A DNA stretch of 64,000 nucleotides from Pseudomonas helvetica (GCF_039908645.1 NZ_CP150917.1:1026501-1090500); one strand, 5' to 3'; shown: positions 33,560-42,837, counted from the stretch's first letter. Made by a program: numbers and translations. Notes: generated by a model not told the origin, from the sequence alone.

Positions 33560-34351
33560 TCATTGCACCGCCGGGGCCGGGAATTCCAGCAGGTCCCCGT
33601 CGTTCGGGATCAGCAGGCGCGACTCGATGCCGGCCTGTCGGGCGGCATTGGCCAACGACTGGCGTGTCACCGGGCAGTGGCTGAGCGCTTCAAGGTGATT
33701 GGCGACCACTGTGCCTGAAGACTGCCGAGTGAATGCCAGCACCTCATCAATCCCCATGATGATGTCCCCACCCAAATCGAATCGCGCACCGCCTGCCGGT
33801 ACCACCGAAACGTCTGGCCGATGCCGTGCAACGAATGCCTGAACGGCAGGCGTGAGCAGCGTATCGCCCGTCAGGTAGAGGCTGGGCTCGCCAGGCATTT
33901 CAATCAAATAGCCCACGCCATGCTCCATCATCTTGCCTACCAGTCCCCGCCCATGGGTGCAGCGAATCGTGCGGATCTGGCCGCCGAGGAACGCGCTCGG
34001 TTGCTCGTGATCGGCCGGTAAGGGCTGCACATTCAACTCATGTTCGGCCAGATGGGCGGCGTCGTGCGGTGTGCAGATGACCGGAGTTCGAGTCTCGCGC
34101 AGCCACTTTTTCGCGGCGCGATCCAGATGGTCGAAGTGTCCTTTCTGGCAATGGGTGATCAGGCAATGAGTGACGGACTCCAGTGCGGCCATGGCCGAGT
34201 CGGGTAGCTCGACCAGAGGGTTGCGGTCTCGTGCGCTGAAAATGCGCAAGGGTGGAAGTGCGTGTTTTCGCGCCAGCATCGGGTCGACCAAGATGCGATG
34301 AGGGCCGAGCTCGACAATAATTGTCGCGTTGCGTAGCTGATGAATCTTCAT
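33560..34351 (-). CDS. UlaG-like MBL-fold hydrolase
   Basis: 263-residue metallo-hydrolase of the UlaG-like branch of the metallo-beta-lactamase fold. The metal site is present as T-H-C-Q-K-G-H-F-D-H, a slightly expanded H-x-H-x-D-H, followed by the Y-L-T-G-D-T strand and a late N-H-L-E-A-L-S-H-C segment. Relatives include ascorbate-6-phosphate lactonase and N-acyl-phosphatidylethanolamine phospholipase-like proteins; the substrate here is not known. GAGGAA lies six bases before the ATG at 34351. It is divergent from a GlxA-type regulator gene about 90 bp away, which probably controls it. Confidence 0.78.
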   Translation of the reverse strand: MKIHQLRNATIIVELGPHRILVDPMLARKHALPPLRIFSARDRNPLVELPDSAMAALESVTHCLITHCQKGHFDHLDRAAKKWLRETRTPVICTPHDAAHLAEHELNVQPLPADHEQPSAFLGGQIRTIRCTHGRGLVGKMMEHGVGYLIEMPGEPSLYLTGDTLLTPAVQAFVARHRPDVSVVPAGGARFDLGGDIIMGIDEVLAFTRQSSGTVVANHLEALSHCPVTRQSLANAARQAGIESRLLIPNDGDLLEFPAPAVQ

Positions 34352-34440
34352 GGCGATTCCTCTGGGAAGAAGCGCCATTGTGTCCAGTCGCGTTGCACCA
34401 CAGAATGGCAGGCCCGGACATAATTAATTCGATTTCAGCC

Positions 34441-35409
34441 ATGACGCCACCTCTTCGAATCGGCTTGCTGCTTTTCCCTCGTTGCATGCCAGCGGGCTTG
34501 TTGGCATTTGCCGATTTGCTGCACGCCGCCAATCGTCGTGCTTCGCGGGTGTTCTTTGAAACACGCTTCGTTGCAATGCAGGCCGGTACGGTTGAATGCG
34601 CTCAAGGCTTGTCATTACAGGTGGGCAGCGCGTTGGCGGAGGCTGACATTGACGCGCTATTGATCCCCGGTTTTTGGGCCGAGTCGGCACAGCAGGTTGG
34701 TGATACGTTGGCCGCCAATGCCTCTTTGGTCTCGGCTTTGTCGGCACGCTCGAAGAAACAGCAGTTGTGGAGTTATTGCACGGGTGTCTGTTTGTTGGCT
34801 GCAAGCGGGAGGCTGGACGGTCAGCCAGCAACGGTGACGTGGTGGCTGGCAGACGTCATGGTGCAGCGGCATAAAGCCGTGAAGTGGCAAAGCGAACGTC
34901 ACAGCATCATTAACGAACGGACGGCTACCGCGTCGGGTGTGAACGGTTACTTGCCCATCGCTCAGGCCTTGATCGAGCGGTATGTCAGCGCGGAAGTGTT
35001 TCGCGATCTCACCAAGCTGATGGTGCTTGCGCGCCCGGCCCAGGCGCATAGCGCCTTTGTGGCCATGAGTTTGATTGAGCAATCGAGCAAGCTGTTGCGC
35101 CAGTTGCATGCACTGGTTGAGCAGTTGCCGGCCGAACAGATAACCGTGCAGCGGTTGGCGGAGCAGCTCGGCATGTCCGAACGCACCCTGTCGCGTAAGG
35201 TGAGCAGCGAAACCGGTGTCGCCGTTGCGACCTATGCTCGCTGCATCAAGCTGAATCAGGTCAGCGAGCGCCTGATCCTCACGTCCGCAGCGGTCAACAC
35301 GATCAGTGCTGAATTGGGTTTCAGCAGCGACTCCAACCTGCGGCGCATGTTCAAGGAACTGACAGCGTTGACTCCGCTGGAGTACCGGCAGCAGTTCGGG
35401 CGGTATTGA
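34441..35409 (+). CDS. GlxA-type AraC-family transcriptional regulator
   Basis: 322-residue regulator with an N-terminal DJ-1/PfpI-like domain (about 1-170, with L-L-I-P-G-F-W and the S-Y-C-T-G-V-C-L-L-A nucleophile-elbow-like region) and a C-terminal AraC double helix-turn-helix (about 225-320, with E-Q-L-G-M-S-E-R-T-L-S-R-K and the second-helix motif E-L-G-F-S-S-D-S-N-L-R-R-M-F-K). It probably controls the divergent UlaG-like hydrolase gene. The ATG at 34441 was chosen because the domain begins there; the frame runs 40 codons further upstream into the neighbour's promoter. Confidence 0.85.
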   Translation: MTPPLRIGLLLFPRCMPAGLLAFADLLHAANRRASRVFFETRFVAMQAGTVECAQGLSLQVGSALAEADIDALLIPGFWAESAQQVGDTLAANASLVSALSARSKKQQLWSYCTGVCLLAASGRLDGQPATVTWWLADVMVQRHKAVKWQSERHSIINERTATASGVNGYLPIAQALIERYVSAEVFRDLTKLMVLARPAQAHSAFVAMSLIEQSSKLLRQLHALVEQLPAEQITVQRLAEQLGMSERTLSRKVSSETGVAVATYARCIKLNQVSERLILTSAAVNTISAELGFSSDSNLRRMFKELTALTPLEYRQQFGRY

Positions 35410-35430
35410 AAAGTCGGGTTCGCCTTGCGC

Positions 35431-35463
35431 ACGATCGTCCCACGCAGAGCGTGGGACGATCGG
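35431..35463. repeat. REP-type palindrome
   Basis: GATCGTCCCACGC is followed four bases later by its reverse complement GCGTGGGACGATC. It sits between two convergent regulator genes, where it may also help end transcription. The related sequence at 37757-37840 shares the GATCGTTCCC arm. Confidence 0.75.
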
Positions 35464-35471
35464 CTGTGTGA

Positions 35472-36467
35472 TTACGCCGCTTGCTGAAACTGCTGCCGAT
35501 ACTGGTTCGGCGACAACTCGGTGTGCTGGCGGAACAGCCGGGCGAAGAAGCTCGCGTCGTCGTAGCCGACTTCATAGCTGATGGTCTTGATGCTTTTGCG
35601 GCTGGCGGACAGCAGGCCTTTGGCGGTTTCGATGCGCAACCGTTGCAGGTAGTGCAGCGGCTTGTCGCCAGTGGCGGTCTGGAAGCGCCGCATGAAGTTG
35701 CGGATGCTCATGCCATGTTCGCGGGCGACGTCTTCGAAGCGAAACTTGTCGGCAAAATGCTCTTCGAGCCAGTGCTGGATCTGCAGGATGATCACATCCT
35801 GGTGCAGCTTCTGTCCGCCGAAGCCGATGCGCCCTGGCGAATAACTGCGCTGCACTTCATACAGAATGTCGCGGGCCACGGCCTGGGCCACGTTGGCCCC
35901 GCAGAAGCGCTCGATCAAATAAATGTAGAGGTCGCAGGCCGAGGTGGTGCCGCCGGCGCAGTACAGGTTGTCGGCGTCGGTCAGGTGCTTGTCCTGATTG
36001 AGCTGAACGTTGGGGAAGCGCTCTTCGAAGGCGTTGAAGAAACGCCAGTAAGTGGTCGCTTCCTTGCCATCGAGCAAGCCCGCCTCGGCGAGCCAGAACA
36101 CTCCGGTGGCTTCACCGCAGAGCACCGCGCCGCGTGCGTGTTGCTCGCGCAGCCACGGCAGCACCTGTGGATAACGCTTGCAGAGCGTATCGAAATCGTC
36201 CCAGAACGCCGGGAGGATGATGATGTCGGCGTTTTCCAGGCCGCCATCCACCGGCATGATCACATCGCTGAAGCTGTTGACCGGTTTGCCGTCGGGGCTG
36301 ACCAGGCGGGTTTCGAACGCCGGGGTCAGGCCGTGGCCCAGTTGTTTGCCGTAACGCAGGCTGGCCAGATGGAAGAAATCCTTGGCTTGCATGAGGGTAG
36401 AAGCAAAAACCCGATCGATTGCCAGGATGCTGACGCGCCGCAGGGGCGTGGAGAGTTGGATAGACAT
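35472..36467 (-). CDS. GlxA-type AraC-family transcriptional regulator
   Basis: 331-residue regulator with the same build as its convergent neighbour: an N-terminal DJ-1/PfpI-like domain (about 1-190, with I-I-L-P-A-F-W and A-V-L-C-G-E-A-T-G-V-F-W-L-A) and a C-terminal AraC domain (about 230-330, with A-R-E-H-G-M-S-I-R-N-F-M-R-R-F and E-V-G-Y-D-D-A-S-F-F-A-R-L-F). It is divergent from the acyl-CoA dehydrogenase gene across about 145 bp and is likely to regulate it. I recall a similar order in P. aeruginosa. Start at 36467 (MSIQLS); the frame continues 12 codons upstream. Confidence 0.87.
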   Translation of the reverse strand: MSIQLSTPLRRVSILAIDRVFASTLMQAKDFFHLASLRYGKQLGHGLTPAFETRLVSPDGKPVNSFSDVIMPVDGGLENADIIILPAFWDDFDTLCKRYPQVLPWLREQHARGAVLCGEATGVFWLAEAGLLDGKEATTYWRFFNAFEERFPNVQLNQDKHLTDADNLYCAGGTTSACDLYIYLIERFCGANVAQAVARDILYEVQRSYSPGRIGFGGQKLHQDVIILQIQHWLEEHFADKFRFEDVAREHGMSIRNFMRRFQTATGDKPLHYLQRLRIETAKGLLSASRKSIKTISYEVGYDDASFFARLFRQHTELSPNQYRQQFQQAA

Positions 36468-36611
36468 ATTCAATTTATTCTTATAGGGGAAAGTGGTCAC
36501 CAAGCGGCTGGATCGTCTTATTTTTTGTCTGATGTGTCCAGTGTCCTGTTATCAACTGGAGGCTTAGGCTCATGGATTCAATAGCGACCCACAATAACCA
36601 CAGGTGCCCCG

Positions 36612-37748
36612 ATGATCCCCAGAACCTTGTTCAGTTCCGAGCACGAGCTGTTTCGCGACAGCGTACGAACCTTCCTCGAAAAAGAAGCCGTGCCGTTTCA
36701 TGCGCAGTGGGAAAAACAGGGCTACATCGATCGCACGCTGTGGAACAAGGCGGGGGAGGCGGGGATGCTCTGCTCCCATCTGCCGGAAGCGTACGGCGGG
36801 TTCGATGCGGACTTCCTCTACAGCGCCGTGGTGATCGAAGAGGTGGGGCGACTGGGGTTGACCGGTATCGGCTTTTCCCTGCATTCGGACATTGTGGCGC
36901 CGTACATCCTGCATTACGGCAGTGAAGTGCTGAAGCACAAATACCTGCCGAAACTGGTTTCGGGTGAAATGGTTACTGCGATTGCCATGACCGAGCCGGG
37001 CGCCGGATCCGACCTGCAAGGGGTGAAAACCACAGCGCTGCTGGACGGCGACGAGTACGTGATCAACGGTTCGAAAACCTTCATCACCAACGGCTTTCTC
37101 GCGGACCTGGTGATTGTCGTGGCCAAGACTGATCCCAAGGCCGGGGCCAAGGGCACCAGTCTGTTTCTGGTGGAGGCGAACACCCCGGGCTTCGAAAAGG
37201 GCAAGCGCCTGGAGAAGGTCGGGATGAAGGCGCAGGACACCTCGGAGCTGTTTTTCCAGGACGTTCGTGTGCCCAAGGAAAACCTCTTGGGGCAGGCCGG
37301 GATGGGGTTCGCCTATCTGATGCAGGAATTGCCGCAGGAACGTCTGACGGTCGCCATCGGCGGTTTGGCCTCAGCCGAGGCGGCGTTGCAGTGGACCCTG
37401 GATTACACCCGCGAGCGCAAGGCGTTCGGCAAGGCGATTGCGGACTTTCAGAACACCCGTTTCAAACTGGCGGAGATGGCCACGGAGATTCAGATTGGTC
37501 GGGTCTTCGTCGACCGCTGTCTGGAGCTGCACTTACAAGGCAAGCTCGATGTGCCGACGGCGGCGATGGCCAAATACTGGGGCACCGACCTGCAATGCAA
37601 GGTGCTCGACGAGTGCGTGCAGCTGCATGGCGGTTACGGTTTCATGTGGGAATACCCGATCGCCCGGGCCTGGGCGGATGCGCGGGTGCAGCGGATTTAT
37701 GCCGGGACCAATGAAATCATGAAGGAGATCATCGCGCGGTCGCTGTAA
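36612..37748 (+). CDS. Acyl-CoA dehydrogenase
   Basis: 378-residue flavoprotein of the classical acyl-CoA dehydrogenase type, introducing an alpha,beta double bond into an acyl-CoA. Signatures: A-M-T-E-P-G-A-G-S-D (PROSITE-like first motif), F-I-T-N-G, and Q-L-H-G-G-Y-G-F-M-W-E-Y-P near the C-terminus. The end reads Y-A-G-T-N-E-I-M-K-E-I-I, with the expected substrate-binding threonine and nearby glutamate. It is typical for isovaleryl/long-chain-like members; chain specificity cannot be read. It is controlled presumably by the divergent GlxA-type regulator. A REPIN follows its stop. Confidence 0.9.
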   Translation: MIPRTLFSSEHELFRDSVRTFLEKEAVPFHAQWEKQGYIDRTLWNKAGEAGMLCSHLPEAYGGFDADFLYSAVVIEEVGRLGLTGIGFSLHSDIVAPYILHYGSEVLKHKYLPKLVSGEMVTAIAMTEPGAGSDLQGVKTTALLDGDEYVINGSKTFITNGFLADLVIVVAKTDPKAGAKGTSLFLVEANTPGFEKGKRLEKVGMKAQDTSELFFQDVRVPKENLLGQAGMGFAYLMQELPQERLTVAIGGLASAEAALQWTLDYTRERKAFGKAIADFQNTRFKLAEMATEIQIGRVFVDRCLELHLQGKLDVPTAAMAKYWGTDLQCKVLDECVQLHGGYGFMWEYPIARAWADARVQRIYAGTNEIMKEIIARSL

Positions 37749-37756
37749 TGCCGCGT

Positions 37757-37840
37757 GATCGTTCCCGCGCTCTGCGTGGGAATGCATCCCGTGACGCTCT
37801 GCGTCAGATTCAGACGCGGGCGCGGAGCGTGGGAACGATC
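37757..37840. repeat. REPIN with GATCGTTCCC arms
   Basis: Inverted arms at 37757-37777 and 37820-37840 (GATCGTTCCC.CGCTC.GCG type), separated by about 42 bp. It lies between convergent genes, a usual REP position. It is a third REP class in this window. Confidence 0.8.
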
Positions 37841-37848
37841 AGTGCAGG

Positions 37849-38889
37849 TTACGGTGCCGGGTTCGGGTGATCCTTGTGAATCGCCTCGATCCCCGCCAGC
37901 ACTTCATCCGATAGTTTCAGGTCGAAACTGGCAATGTTGCTGTCCAGTTGTTCCAGCGTGGTCGCGCCAATGATGTTGCTGGTGACGAACGATTGCCGGG
38001 TCACGAACGCCAGGGCCATTTGTGCCGGGTCCAGGCCGTGTTCACGGGCCAGTGCCACGTAACGGCTGCACGCGACTTCCGACTGCGGGTTGAAGTAGCG
38101 GCTGAAGCGGCTGTAAAGGCTCAGGCGAGCTTTTGCCGGACGCGCCCCGCCTTCGTACTTGCCGGACAGAAAACCAAACGCCAGCGGCGAATAGGCGAGC
38201 AGCCCGCATTGTTCGCGGATGGCGATTTCCGACAGGCCGATTTCAAAGCTGCGGTTGAGCAGGTTGTAGGGGTTCTGGATCGACACCGCGCGCGACCAGC
38301 CGCGGGCTTCGGCCAGCGCGAGGAACTTCATGGTGCCCCACGGCGTTTCGTTGGACAGGCCAATGTGGCGGATCTTGCCGGCCTTGACCTGTTCGTCGAG
38401 TGCTTCGAGGGTGTCTTCCAGCGGGGTCAGGTTGACTTCGCTCTTGTGCGTGTAGCCCAGCTGACCGAAGAAATTGGTGCTGCGCTCCGGCCAGTGCAGT
38501 TGGTAGAGGTCGATATAGTCGGTCTGCAAGCGCTTGAGGCTGGCGTCCAGGGCCTGGACGATGTGTTCGCGGTTGTGTTTGAGGTGGCCGCCGCGAATGT
38601 AGTCGATGGTGTTGCCGGGGCCGGCGATCTTGCTCGCCAGAATCCAGTCGGCGCGATCGCCACGACTCTTGAAGTAATTGCCGATGTAGCGTTCGGTGGT
38701 GGCGTAGGTTTCGGCTTTGGGCGGCACCGGGTACATCTCGGCGGTGTCGATGAAATTGATCCCGGCGCTCTTGGCTCGTTCAATCTGTGCGAAAGCCTCT
38801 GCCTCGCTGTTTTGCTCGCCCCAGGTCATGGTCCCGAGGCAGATTGCACTCACGTTCAGATCGGTACGGCCCAGCTGTCGATAGTCCAT
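37849..38889 (-). CDS. NADP(H)-dependent aldo-keto reductase (Tas-like)
   Basis: 346-residue aldo-keto reductase, the same length as E. coli Tas. The (beta/alpha)8 barrel signatures are visible: catalytic Asp and Tyr in F-I-D-T-A-E-M-Y (about 51-58), Lys in L-A-S-K-I, and His in Y-Q-L-H-W-P, followed by the NADP-binding end region with I-I-G-A-T-T-L-E-Q-L. The physiological substrate is unknown. AAGGA lies seven bases before the ATG at 38889. It is conserved next to rplM in pseudomonads as far as I recall. Confidence 0.9.
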   Translation of the reverse strand: MDYRQLGRTDLNVSAICLGTMTWGEQNSEAEAFAQIERAKSAGINFIDTAEMYPVPPKAETYATTERYIGNYFKSRGDRADWILASKIAGPGNTIDYIRGGHLKHNREHIVQALDASLKRLQTDYIDLYQLHWPERSTNFFGQLGYTHKSEVNLTPLEDTLEALDEQVKAGKIRHIGLSNETPWGTMKFLALAEARGWSRAVSIQNPYNLLNRSFEIGLSEIAIREQCGLLAYSPLAFGFLSGKYEGGARPAKARLSLYSRFSRYFNPQSEVACSRYVALAREHGLDPAQMALAFVTRQSFVTSNIIGATTLEQLDSNIASFDLKLSDEVLAGIEAIHKDHPNPAP

Positions 38890-39066
38890 CGGGTAGTCCT
38901 TGGCGGAAAACAATCATAAAAGCAGGTTGAATTTTTTTTCGCAATCTGCATAATTGCGCACCTCTTTCTGCAGTGGAAGTGATGCGCCGCCTGCCGAAGA
39001 ATCTTGCCGTTGAACGGACGCGCCGACCCGAGCCCCCGATAGCGTCTGTACCCGGCTGCCTTTGAC

Positions 39067-39095
39067 TTGTCAAAGTACGCACTATTCAGTAAGAT
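39067..39095 (+). promoter_or_regulatory. Probable sigma-70 promoter of rplM-rpsI
   Basis: TTGTCA (39067-39072) and TAAGAT (39090-39095) with an ideal 17-bp spacer, about 40 bp before the rplM start codon. The leader is short. Confidence 0.65.
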
Positions 39096-39137
39096 CCGCC
39101 GTCTAAATTTACAGGGCGGCCCCTGAGGCTATAAAGA

Positions 39138-39566
39138 ATGAAAACTTTTACTGCTAAACCGGAAACAGTAAAGCGCGACTGGTTTGTCGTCGACGCTGCT
39201 GGTCAGACCCTGGGTCGTCTGGCCACCGAGATCGCGAGCCGTCTGCGTGGCAAGCACAAGCCTGAGTACACTCCTCACGTTGACACCGGCGACTACATCG
39301 TCGTTATCAATGCCGAGCAGATTCGTGTGACCGGTGCTAAAACCACCGACAAAATCTACTACTCCCACTCCGGTTTCCCGGGCGGCATCAAGTCGATCAA
39401 CTTCGAAAAGCTGATCGCTAAAGCCCCTGAGCGCGTGATCGAGACCGCGGTCAAAGGCATGCTGCCTAAGAACCCGCTGGGTCGCGACATGTATCGTAAG
39501 CTGAAAGTCTATGCGGGCGCTGCTCACCCTCATACTGCTCAGCAGCCCCAAGAACTGAAGTTTTAA
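39138..39566 (+). CDS. rplM: 50S ribosomal protein L13
   Basis: 142-residue ribosomal protein L13, an early assembly protein of the large subunit. It starts M-K-T-F-T-A-K-P and contains the family block [15 protein letters not shown], then G-D-Y-I-V-V-I-N-A and the late [10 protein letters not shown]. It is the first gene of the rplM-rpsI operon, 14 bp ahead of rpsI. Codon use is strongly biased, as expected for a highly expressed gene. Confidence 0.98.
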   Translation: MKTFTAKPETVKRDWFVVDAAGQTLGRLATEIASRLRGKHKPEYTPHVDTGDYIVVINAEQIRVTGAKTTDKIYYSHSGFPGGIKSINFEKLIAKAPERVIETAVKGMLPKNPLGRDMYRKLKVYAGAAHPHTAQQPQELKF

Positions 39567-39580
39567 CGGAATAGTTCATT

Positions 39581-39973
39581 ATGTCGGCGACTCAAAATTA
39601 CGGCACTGGCCGTCGCAAGACCGCAACCGCACGCGTTTTCCTGCGTCCGGGCACTGGTAACATCTCCATCAACAACCGCTCCCTGGATAATTTCTTCGGT
39701 CGCGAAACTGCCCGCATGGTAGTTCGTCAGCCGCTGGAATTGACTGAGACTGTCGAGAAGTTCGACATCTACGTCACCGTGATCGGTGGTGGTGTAAGTG
39801 GTCAAGCTGGCGCAATCCGCCACGGTATCACTCGCGCTCTGATGCAGTACGACGAAACTCTGCGCGGTGCTCTGCGCAAAGCCGGCTTCGTTACTCGTGA
39901 CGCACGTGAAGTTGAACGTAAGAAAGTTGGTCTGCGTAAAGCGCGTAAGCGTCCGCAGTACTCGAAGCGTTAA
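39581..39973 (+). CDS. rpsI: 30S ribosomal protein S9
   Basis: 130-residue ribosomal protein S9. It opens with [13 protein letters not shown], and the basic C-terminal tail ends R-P-Q-Y-S-K-R, which reaches into the ribosomal P site. The length is standard. A strong terminator follows, so the operon is rplM-rpsI only and petABC has its own promoter. Confidence 0.98.
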
Positions 39974-39990
39974 TTCGCTTTCGCGTTCAA

Positions 39991-40028
39991 AGCGCCCAGT
40001 CTCCTCGCGGAGCTGGGCGTTTTTTTTG
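39991..40028 (+). terminator. Intrinsic terminator of rplM-rpsI
   Basis: Stem CGCCCAG.CTC/GAG.CTGGGCG with a short loop followed by eight T, about 20 bp after the rpsI stop. Confidence 0.9.
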
Positions 40029-40052
40029 CTTAAAGATTTATGATGTGACAAC

Positions 40053-40079
40053 TTGCCACATCCGTAGAGCCCCTATACT
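40053..40079 (+). promoter_or_regulatory. Possible promoter of petABC
   Basis: TATACT (40074-40079) makes a good -10 box. TTGCCA (40053-40058) lies 15 bp upstream, slightly short of the ideal spacing. It is about 145 bp before petA, leaving a long leader. Confidence 0.5.
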
Positions 40080-40225
40080 ACAAGGCTTGGCGCTGACCCT
40101 GGATGGTAATTACCTTGTCAGAACTGGGGCTTTTCATTACCATTCTGCAAAATTTTTATAAGTTCAGATTTTTACTTAGTAGATGCCTGATTTAACAGGC
40201 CACAAAGCTGATGGGAGAGGACTGA

Positions 40226-40819
40226 ATGAGCAATGACGGCGTGAATGCAGGCCGGCGTCGCTTCTTGGTAGCAGCCACATCCGTGGTGGGTGCTGCAGGA
40301 GCGGTGGGGGCTGCGGTCCCGTTCGTGGGGTCATGGTTTCCCAGTGCCAAGGCGAAAGCCGCAGGTGCACCGGTGAAAGTGAATGTCAGCAAAATCGAAC
40401 CAGGTCAGCAGATGATTGCTGAATGGCGCGGTCAGCCGGTATTCATCGTCCGCCGTACGCAGGAGATTTTGGGGAATCTTGCAAAGATCGAGGGTGACCT
40501 CTCTGATCCAGACTCCAAGAATTCGGTACAGCCAACTTACGTGGACCCCAAGACGCGCTCGATCAAGCCGGAAGTTCTGCTGCTGATCGGTATTTGCACG
40601 CACTTGGGTTGCTCTCCGACCTTCCGCCCAGAAGTAGCGCCCGCCGATCTCGGCCCGAAATGGGTAGGTGGTTATTTCTGCCCTTGCCACGGTTCCCACT
40701 ACGATCTGGCTGGCCGCGTCTTCAAGTCGCAACCCGCGCCTTTGAATCTGCCAGTTCCCCCGCATTCCTATGAGTCGAACGACATCATTGTCATCGGCGT
40801 CGATACGGAGAAAGCGTGA
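40226..40819 (+). CDS. petA: Ubiquinol-cytochrome c reductase, Rieske iron-sulfur subunit
   Basis: 197-residue Rieske protein of the cytochrome bc1 complex, passing electrons from ubiquinol to cytochrome c1. The N-terminus has a twin-arginine-like R-R-R-F-L-V-A before one membrane helix. The 2Fe-2S ligands are Cys124 and His126 in C-T-H-L-G-C and Cys152 and His155 in C-P-C-H-G-S, with Cys129 and Cys154 forming the usual disulfide. It overlaps petB by one base (TGATG), so the three pet genes are translationally coupled. Confidence 0.97.
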   Translation: MSNDGVNAGRRRFLVAATSVVGAAGAVGAAVPFVGSWFPSAKAKAAGAPVKVNVSKIEPGQQMIAEWRGQPVFIVRRTQEILGNLAKIEGDLSDPDSKNSVQPTYVDPKTRSIKPEVLLLIGICTHLGCSPTFRPEVAPADLGPKWVGGYFCPCHGSHYDLAGRVFKSQPAPLNLPVPPHSYESNDIIVIGVDTEKA

Positions 40820-42030
40820 TGAGCAAGTTCATGGATTGGGTTGATGCGCGCTTTCCTGCCACTAAAATGTGGGAAGACCATCTCAGCAAGTACTACGCCC
40901 CGAAGAACTTCAACTTCTTCTATTTCTTTGGCTCCCTGGCACTGTTGGTTCTGGTTAACCAGATCGTAACCGGTGTCTGGCTGACCATGAGCTACACCCC
41001 GTCGGCGGAAGAGGCATTCGCCTCCGTCGAATACATCATGCGCGACGTCGAGTACGGCTCGATCCTGCGTCTGCTGCACTCCACCGGCGCTTCGGCGTTC
41101 TTCATCGTGGTTTACCTGCATATGTTCCGTGGCCTGCTCTACGGTTCGTACCAGAAGCCGCGTGAGCTGGTGTGGGTCTTCGGCATGCTGATCTACCTGG
41201 CGCTGATGGCTGAAGCCTTCATGGGCTACCTGCTGCCGTGGGGCCAGATGTCCTACTGGGGCGCCCAGGTGATCATCTCGCTGTTCGGTGCGATCCCGGT
41301 CATCGGTAATGACCTGACCCAGTGGATCCGTGGTGACTACCTGATTTCGGGCATCACCCTGAACCGCTTCTTCGCCCTGCACGTCGTGGCCTTGCCGATC
41401 GTGATTCTCGGTCTGGTGGTGCTGCACGTTCTGGCGCTGCACGAAGTCGGCTCGAACAACCCGGACGGCGTGGACATCAAGAAACACAAGGACGAAAACG
41501 GCGTACCGCTGGACGGCATTGCCTTCCACCCGTACTACACCGTGAAAGATATCGTCGGCGTGGTGGTGTTCCTGTTCATCTTCTGCGCGATCGTGTTCTT
41601 CTTCCCGGAAATGGGCGGTTACTTCCTCGAGAAGCCGAACTTCGAAGTGGCGAACGCCTTCAAGACTCCGGAACACATTGCCCCGGTCTGGTACTTCACC
41701 CCGTTCTACGCGATTCTGCGTGCGGTTCCGGACAAGCTCCTGGGTGTTGTGGCCATGGGTGCTTCGATTGCCTTGCTGTTCGTCCTGCCCTGGCTCGACC
41801 GTAGCCCGGTCAAGTCCATGCGCTACAAGGGCTGGCTGAGCAGGATCTGGCTCTGGGTGTTCTGCATCTCCTTCGTGATTCTTGGCTGGCTGGGCGTCAT
41901 GGCGCCTACCCCGGAACGTACGTTGCTGTCGCAGGTCTGTACCTTCCTGTACTTCGCCTACTTCATTCTGATGCCGTTCTACACCAGGCTCGAGAAGACC
42001 AAACCGGTTCCGGAAAGGGTGACTGGCTGA
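40819..42030 (+). CDS. petB: Ubiquinol-cytochrome c reductase, cytochrome b subunit
   Basis: 403-residue membrane core of the bc1 complex with eight helices, two b hemes and the quinol sites. The paired histidine ligands sit in helices 2 and 4: H-S-T-G-A-S and Y-L-H-M-F-R, then F-A-L-H-V-V and V-V-L-H-V-L. The Qo-site motif P-E is present within the F-F-F-P-E-M-G segment (variant of the P-E-W-Y region). The start is the ATG at 40819 overlapping the petA stop; a GTG three bases earlier is also possible. Long open frames on the opposite strand here are shadows. Confidence 0.97.
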   Translation: MSKFMDWVDARFPATKMWEDHLSKYYAPKNFNFFYFFGSLALLVLVNQIVTGVWLTMSYTPSAEEAFASVEYIMRDVEYGSILRLLHSTGASAFFIVVYLHMFRGLLYGSYQKPRELVWVFGMLIYLALMAEAFMGYLLPWGQMSYWGAQVIISLFGAIPVIGNDLTQWIRGDYLISGITLNRFFALHVVALPIVILGLVVLHVLALHEVGSNNPDGVDIKKHKDENGVPLDGIAFHPYYTVKDIVGVVVFLFIFCAIVFFFPEMGGYFLEKPNFEVANAFKTPEHIAPVWYFTPFYAILRAVPDKLLGVVAMGASIALLFVLPWLDRSPVKSMRYKGWLSRIWLWVFCISFVILGWLGVMAPTPERTLLSQVCTFLYFAYFILMPFYTRLEKTKPVPERVTG

Positions 42031-42812
42031 TGAAAAAGCTATTTGCTGTACTGATTCTTGCTGCGTTGCCTGTCTTGTCCTTCGCGGCCGAGCACGGCGG
42101 TCCAGAGCTCGAAAAAGTCGATATCGACGTCTCCGATAAAGCGGCAATGCAAGATGGCGCGCGTACGTTCGCCAACTACTGCATGGGTTGCCACAGTGCC
42201 AAGTTCCAGCGCTATGAGCGCGTTGCCGACGATCTGGGGATTCCTCACGATCTGATGCTGAAGAACCTGGTGTTCACGGGCGCCAAGATCGGTGACCACA
42301 TGAGCATCGGCATGCAGCCGGCAGACGCCAAGTCCTGGTTCGGCGCTGCGCCGCCCGACCTGACGCTGGTGGCTCGCGTTCGTGGTACTGACTGGCTCTA
42401 CGGCTACCTGCGGTCGTTCTATGAAGACCCGACTCGTCCTTGGGGTGTGAACAACAAGGTGTTCCCGAACGTCGGTATGCCTAACGTTCTGGTCGGCCTG
42501 CAGGGTCGTCAGGTGGTAGGCTGCAAACAAGTTCAAATCGTCGAAGGCGGCAAGAAGCAGTATGATCCTCTGACCGGCACGCCGCTGACTCATGAAGCGT
42601 GCGATCAGCTGACCATCGTGCCAAAAACCGGTGCTCTGAACGAGCAGCAGTTCGACGAGAAGGTCAAGAATCTGGTGACCTTCCTGGCCTATTCGGCCAA
42701 CCCGGTGAAGCTGCAGCATCAGCGCATCGGTACCTATGTGTTGCTGTACCTGGCGTTCTTCTTCGTATTCGCTTACCTGCTCAAGCGTGAATACTGGAAA
42801 GACGTGCATTGA
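42030..42812 (+). CDS. petC: Ubiquinol-cytochrome c reductase, cytochrome c1 subunit
   Basis: 260-residue cytochrome c1. A signal peptide (about 1-20) precedes the mature periplasmic domain. The heme is attached at C-M-G-C-H (Cys51, Cys54, His55). A methionine ligand candidate is in the P-N-V-G-M-P segment. One C-terminal membrane helix anchors the protein (about 232-252, Y-V-L-L-Y-L-A-F-F-F-V-F-A-Y-L-L). The start overlaps the petB stop by one base. Confidence 0.97.
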   Translation: MKKLFAVLILAALPVLSFAAEHGGPELEKVDIDVSDKAAMQDGARTFANYCMGCHSAKFQRYERVADDLGIPHDLMLKNLVFTGAKIGDHMSIGMQPADAKSWFGAAPPDLTLVARVRGTDWLYGYLRSFYEDPTRPWGVNNKVFPNVGMPNVLVGLQGRQVVGCKQVQIVEGGKKQYDPLTGTPLTHEACDQLTIVPKTGALNEQQFDEKVKNLVTFLAYSANPVKLQHQRIGTYVLLYLAFFFVFAYLLKREYWKDVH

Positions 42813-42837
42813 TAAAGCTTTAAGTAATTGCTGTTAA

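Noticed and set aside
23137..34407. Shared 17-bp sequence CGTTGCACCACAGAATG at 23137 and 34391, each just upstream of a gene
   Set aside because: One exact 17-bp match within 64 kb is not far from chance, the two genes are unrelated, and the sequence is not a dyad.
40768..42147. 459-codon open frame opposite petB
   Set aside because: It is the GC-rich complement of a certain gene, with unnaturally high His, Gln and Arg content; the same applies to long frames opposite lpoA, trpS, mraY, ftsW and murC.
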